The notes below the pieces were generated by a model. That model worked only from the letters and a program-made list of their open reading frames with translations, was not told where the DNA came from and did no database searches. Position numbers and translations under genes: made by a program. A stretch of 6,901 nt of DNA from an uncultured Collinsella sp. GTDB taxonomy: Bacteria > Actinomycetota > Coriobacteriia > Coriobacteriales > Coriobacteriaceae. Shown here in pieces: positions 4,935-6,901 of this stretch (positions are counted from its first letter, which is position 1; each line of letters starts with the position of its first letter). The stretch covers positions 1-6,901 of the forward strand of contig CABQNA010000081.1 in NCBI GenBank assembly GCA_902465425.1. Direction: 5' to 3'.

Positions 4935-5638
4935 TGCAGAAACGCATCACCATCTTTGATACCGTCCGCGGGTTTACGATGATTTCAATGGCAGGTTTTC
5001 ACGCTTGCTACGATCTTGCCTACCTGTACGGTTGGGATATGCCCTGGTTTGCACAGACCGTCTTTCAAGACATCTGGCGTGCCAGCATCAGCTGGGTATT
5101 CCTGTTTATCGCGGGTTGGATGTGCACGCTCTCACGCAACAATGCTAAACGAGCGGCCAAGTACGCTGCCGCAGCTTTGGTCGTCTGGATTGCAACAACG
5201 CTCGTATCAGTCGACGATTCAGTGAACTTTGGCATCATTTATTGCATGGCGGCGTGCACTGCCATTATTGCGCTCGCGCGCACGGTTCTCGATAGGGTGC
5301 CGACAGTATGGGGTATAACGATTTGCCTCATACTCTTTGCCTGTACCTGGAGCATTCCTAAAGCGGTCTACCCTATCCCCTATCTAGCTTGGCTGGGGTT
5401 CCCAAGTCCAGACTTTGTCTCCGGTGATTACTATCCACTCATCCCATTCTTTTTTATGTACCTCACAGGCTTCTTTGCCGCCCACGCCGCACAGAAATCA
5501 AGCCGCGAGGCGCCAGCATGGTCCTATGAGAATCCCGTTCCGGCGCTCGCAAGCCTCGGACGCCATGCGCTGCCGTTCTACCTGCTGCATCAGCCCATTA
5601 TCTTGGGCGTGCTGGAGCTGATTTACTCTGTTCGATAA
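4934..5638 (+). CDS. DUF1624 (HGSNAT-like) multipass membrane protein
   Basis: This 234-residue protein is rich in hydrophobic segments, with about six to seven predicted by eye. It opens with the family signature: D9 and R12-G13 in ITIFDTVRGFTMI, and H23 in MAGFHACYDLAYLYG. It closes with GRHALPFYLLHQPIILG (HQP at 219-221). These match the bacterial DUF1624 proteins related to the catalytic domain of heparan-alpha-glucosaminide N-acetyltransferase, in which a His carries out transmembrane acetyl transfer. An acyl-transfer role on a cell-envelope glycan is therefore possible but unproven. The ATG overlaps the lexA stop and has no clear Shine-Dalgarno sequence of its own, so translation probably depends on lexA and expression should follow the SOS response. 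The 3' end overlaps hflX by 16 bases. Confidence 0.85.
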   Translation: MQKRITIFDTVRGFTMISMAGFHACYDLAYLYGWDMPWFAQTVFQDIWRASISWVFLFIAGWMCTLSRNNAKRAAKYAAAALVVWIATTLVSVDDSVNFGIIYCMAACTAIIALARTVLDRVPTVWGITICLILFACTWSIPKAVYPIPYLAWLGFPSPDFVSGDYYPLIPFFFMYLTGFFAAHAAQKSSREAPAWSYENPVPALASLGRHALPFYLLHQPIILGVLELIYSVR

Positions 5639-6901
5639 CGCTCGAGACGCGGTGCGATACGAGCCGGAAGCTTTGCCACAATACGAACGCCGTCCTCGAG
5701 GTATTCCTCATGCAGGAGGGTTCCCTGTTCATGCACGAGCGTGATGAGCGCACCTTCACGATACGGAATGTCGGCTGAAAGCAGTACATCGGTGGCAGCT
5801 GCCTCGCGAGCGATGCGATCGACGAGATCGTCGAGCCCCTCGCCCGTTTGGGCCGAGAACAGAACGGCTTCGGGATAACGACGACGGAAACTCAATCGAT
5901 CAACGCTATCGAGAAGATCGATTTTATTGAACACCGTAAGCGTCAAACGCTCGCCGGCACCGATCTCATCAAGCACACGGTCGACAGCCTCCAGCTGCCG
6001 CTCATAGTCCTCGTCAGACGCATCTACGACTTTGAGAATTAGATCGGCACCCAACACCTCGGACAGTGTCGATTTAAAGGCATCGACCAGACCATGCGGC
6101 AGCTTTTGAATAAAGCCGACGGTATCGGTGATCGTCATGCCGCGACCGCCGGGCAGGCGATACGAACGCGTCGTCGGGTCGAGCGTAGCAAACAACTTGT
6201 CCTGCGAAAGTACCGTAGAGCCGGTCAGGCGATTGAGCAACGTCGATTTACCGGCATTGGTATAACCGGCTAACGCGACGCGAAACGCCGGTGACTCAAT
6301 GCGGCTCTTGGACTGGACATCGCGACGCTGTTCAACCTGCTTAAGCTCACGACGAAGCGCGGCAATCTTATTACGAATGAGGCGACGGTCGACCTCGAGC
6401 TGACTTTCACCCTGACCAAAGCGTGAGCCGATGCCGCCGCGCGTCTGCTCCTTGGCGAGATGGCTCCACATGCCACGCAGACGAGGCAACAGATATTGAA
6501 GCTGTGCCAGCTGTACCTGTAGGCGTCCCTCACGCGTCTGAGCATGCAGGCCAAAGATATCCAAGATCAGTGCCGTACGATCGATGATCTTTACCGGCTC
6601 GCCCACCGCTTTCTCCAAATAGGATTGCTGCGAGGGCGTCAGGTCGTCGTCAAAAATAACGACATCGGCATCCATGCGATGCACCAGGCCGCACAGCTCT
6701 TCAACCTTACCGGAACCGATAAACGATTTAGGATACGGCTTTACCAAACGCTGAGACAAGCGAGCCACGCACTGGGCACCAGCCGTATGGGCAAGGCGCT
6801 CCAGCTCATCGAGCGATCGATCGAGTGGCCATGCATTGTCGCGCCACTCAACACCAACCAAAATGGCACGCTCGGGCTCGGGCGACGTGGGAACAAGGGG
6901 A
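5623..6901 (-). CDS. hflX: GTPase HflX, 5' end cut by window edge
   Basis: HflX is a ribosome-associated GTPase that splits stalled or stressed 70S ribosomes. The frame is open to the window edge, so an apparent TTG start at 6861 (MVGVEW) is internal: the residues before it (PLVPTSPEPERAI) read on in frame and suit the family. The 425 visible residues show the N-terminal domain with FIGSGKVEEL and VIFDDDLTPSQ, the helical linker ending HLAKEQTRGGIGSRFGQGES, then the G domain: G1 GYTNAGKST (212-220), G2 region DPTTR, G3 DTVGF (259-263), G4 NKID (325-328) and G5 SAQTGEG (from 349). A C-terminal domain of about 60 residues ends LERYRTE. It is convergent with the DUF1624 gene. hflX also lies near lexA in Mycobacterium, consistent with an actinobacterial source. 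Confidence 0.95.
   Translation of the reverse strand, partial: PLVPTSPEPERAILVGVEWRDNAWPLDRSLDELERLAHTAGAQCVARLSQRLVKPYPKSFIGSGKVEELCGLVHRMDADVVIFDDDLTPSQQSYLEKAVGEPVKIIDRTALILDIFGLHAQTREGRLQVQLAQLQYLLPRLRGMWSHLAKEQTRGGIGSRFGQGESQLEVDRRLIRNKIAALRRELKQVEQRRDVQSKSRIESPAFRVALAGYTNAGKSTLLNRLTGSTVLSQDKLFATLDPTTRSYRLPGGRGMTITDTVGFIQKLPHGLVDAFKSTLSEVLGADLILKVVDASDEDYERQLEAVDRVLDEIGAGERLTLTVFNKIDLLDSVDRLSFRRRYPEAVLFSAQTGEGLDDLVDRIAREAAATDVLLSADIPYREGALITLVHEQGTLLHEEYLEDGVRIVAKLPARIAPRLERYRTE

Noticed and set aside
6861..6861. hflX starting at the TTG at 6861
   Set aside because: The frame continues to the window edge with family-like residues, and the TTG falls inside the conserved ILVGVEW strand.

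Overview
The window looks like chromosomal core DNA from a moderately GC-rich actinomycete. The most likely source is a Coriobacteriia gut anaerobe of the Collinsella/Olsenella type. That assignment is an inference from the gene order hflX / lexA / LysM protein / nrdR (the same genes cluster in Mycobacterium tuberculosis as Rv2725c, Rv2720, Rv2719c and Rv2718c), from the actinobacterial-style LexA operators, and from general codon and base composition. No rRNA or tRNA gene, CRISPR array, transposase or phage gene was seen.

Layout. Positions 1-871 (minus) hold thioredoxin reductase, cut at its 3' end by the window edge. A 118-base divergent spacer follows. Positions 990-2286 (plus) hold a GT28/MGDG-synthase-type glycosyltransferase, probably for membrane glycolipid, broken by one frameshift near 1683-1697. 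Positions 2287-2733 form a gene-free convergent spacer packed with hairpins: two full copies and one half copy of a repeat with a conserved core and variable palindromic arms, plus an unrelated 20-bp hairpin. Running leftward from 4129 to 2734 is a compact minus-strand set: a LysM membrane protein (YneA/Rv2719c type), nrdR and dut. Divergent from it, lexA (4290-4934) overlaps a small multipass DUF1624 membrane protein (4934-5638). The right end (5623-6901, minus) is the HflX GTPase, cut at its 5' end and overlapping the membrane gene tail to tail by 16 bases.

How the genes work together. The core is a DNA-damage control locus. The lexA/LysM spacer carries three LexA boxes spaced exactly 28 bp apart. 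The middle box sits precisely between a perfect -35 and a near-perfect -10 of a promoter pointing at the LysM gene. Because nrdR and dut follow with gaps of 52 and 4 bases and no obvious terminator, damage may raise a division inhibitor together with a dNTP-synthesis repressor and a dUTP-removing enzyme. nrdR also has a 12-bp perfect inverted repeat that would fold its start codon into a stem.

No clearly new defence or mobile system is visible. The least explained items are the variable-arm hairpin repeats, the nrdR leader hairpin, the evenly spaced LexA boxes and the lexA/DUF1624 coupling.
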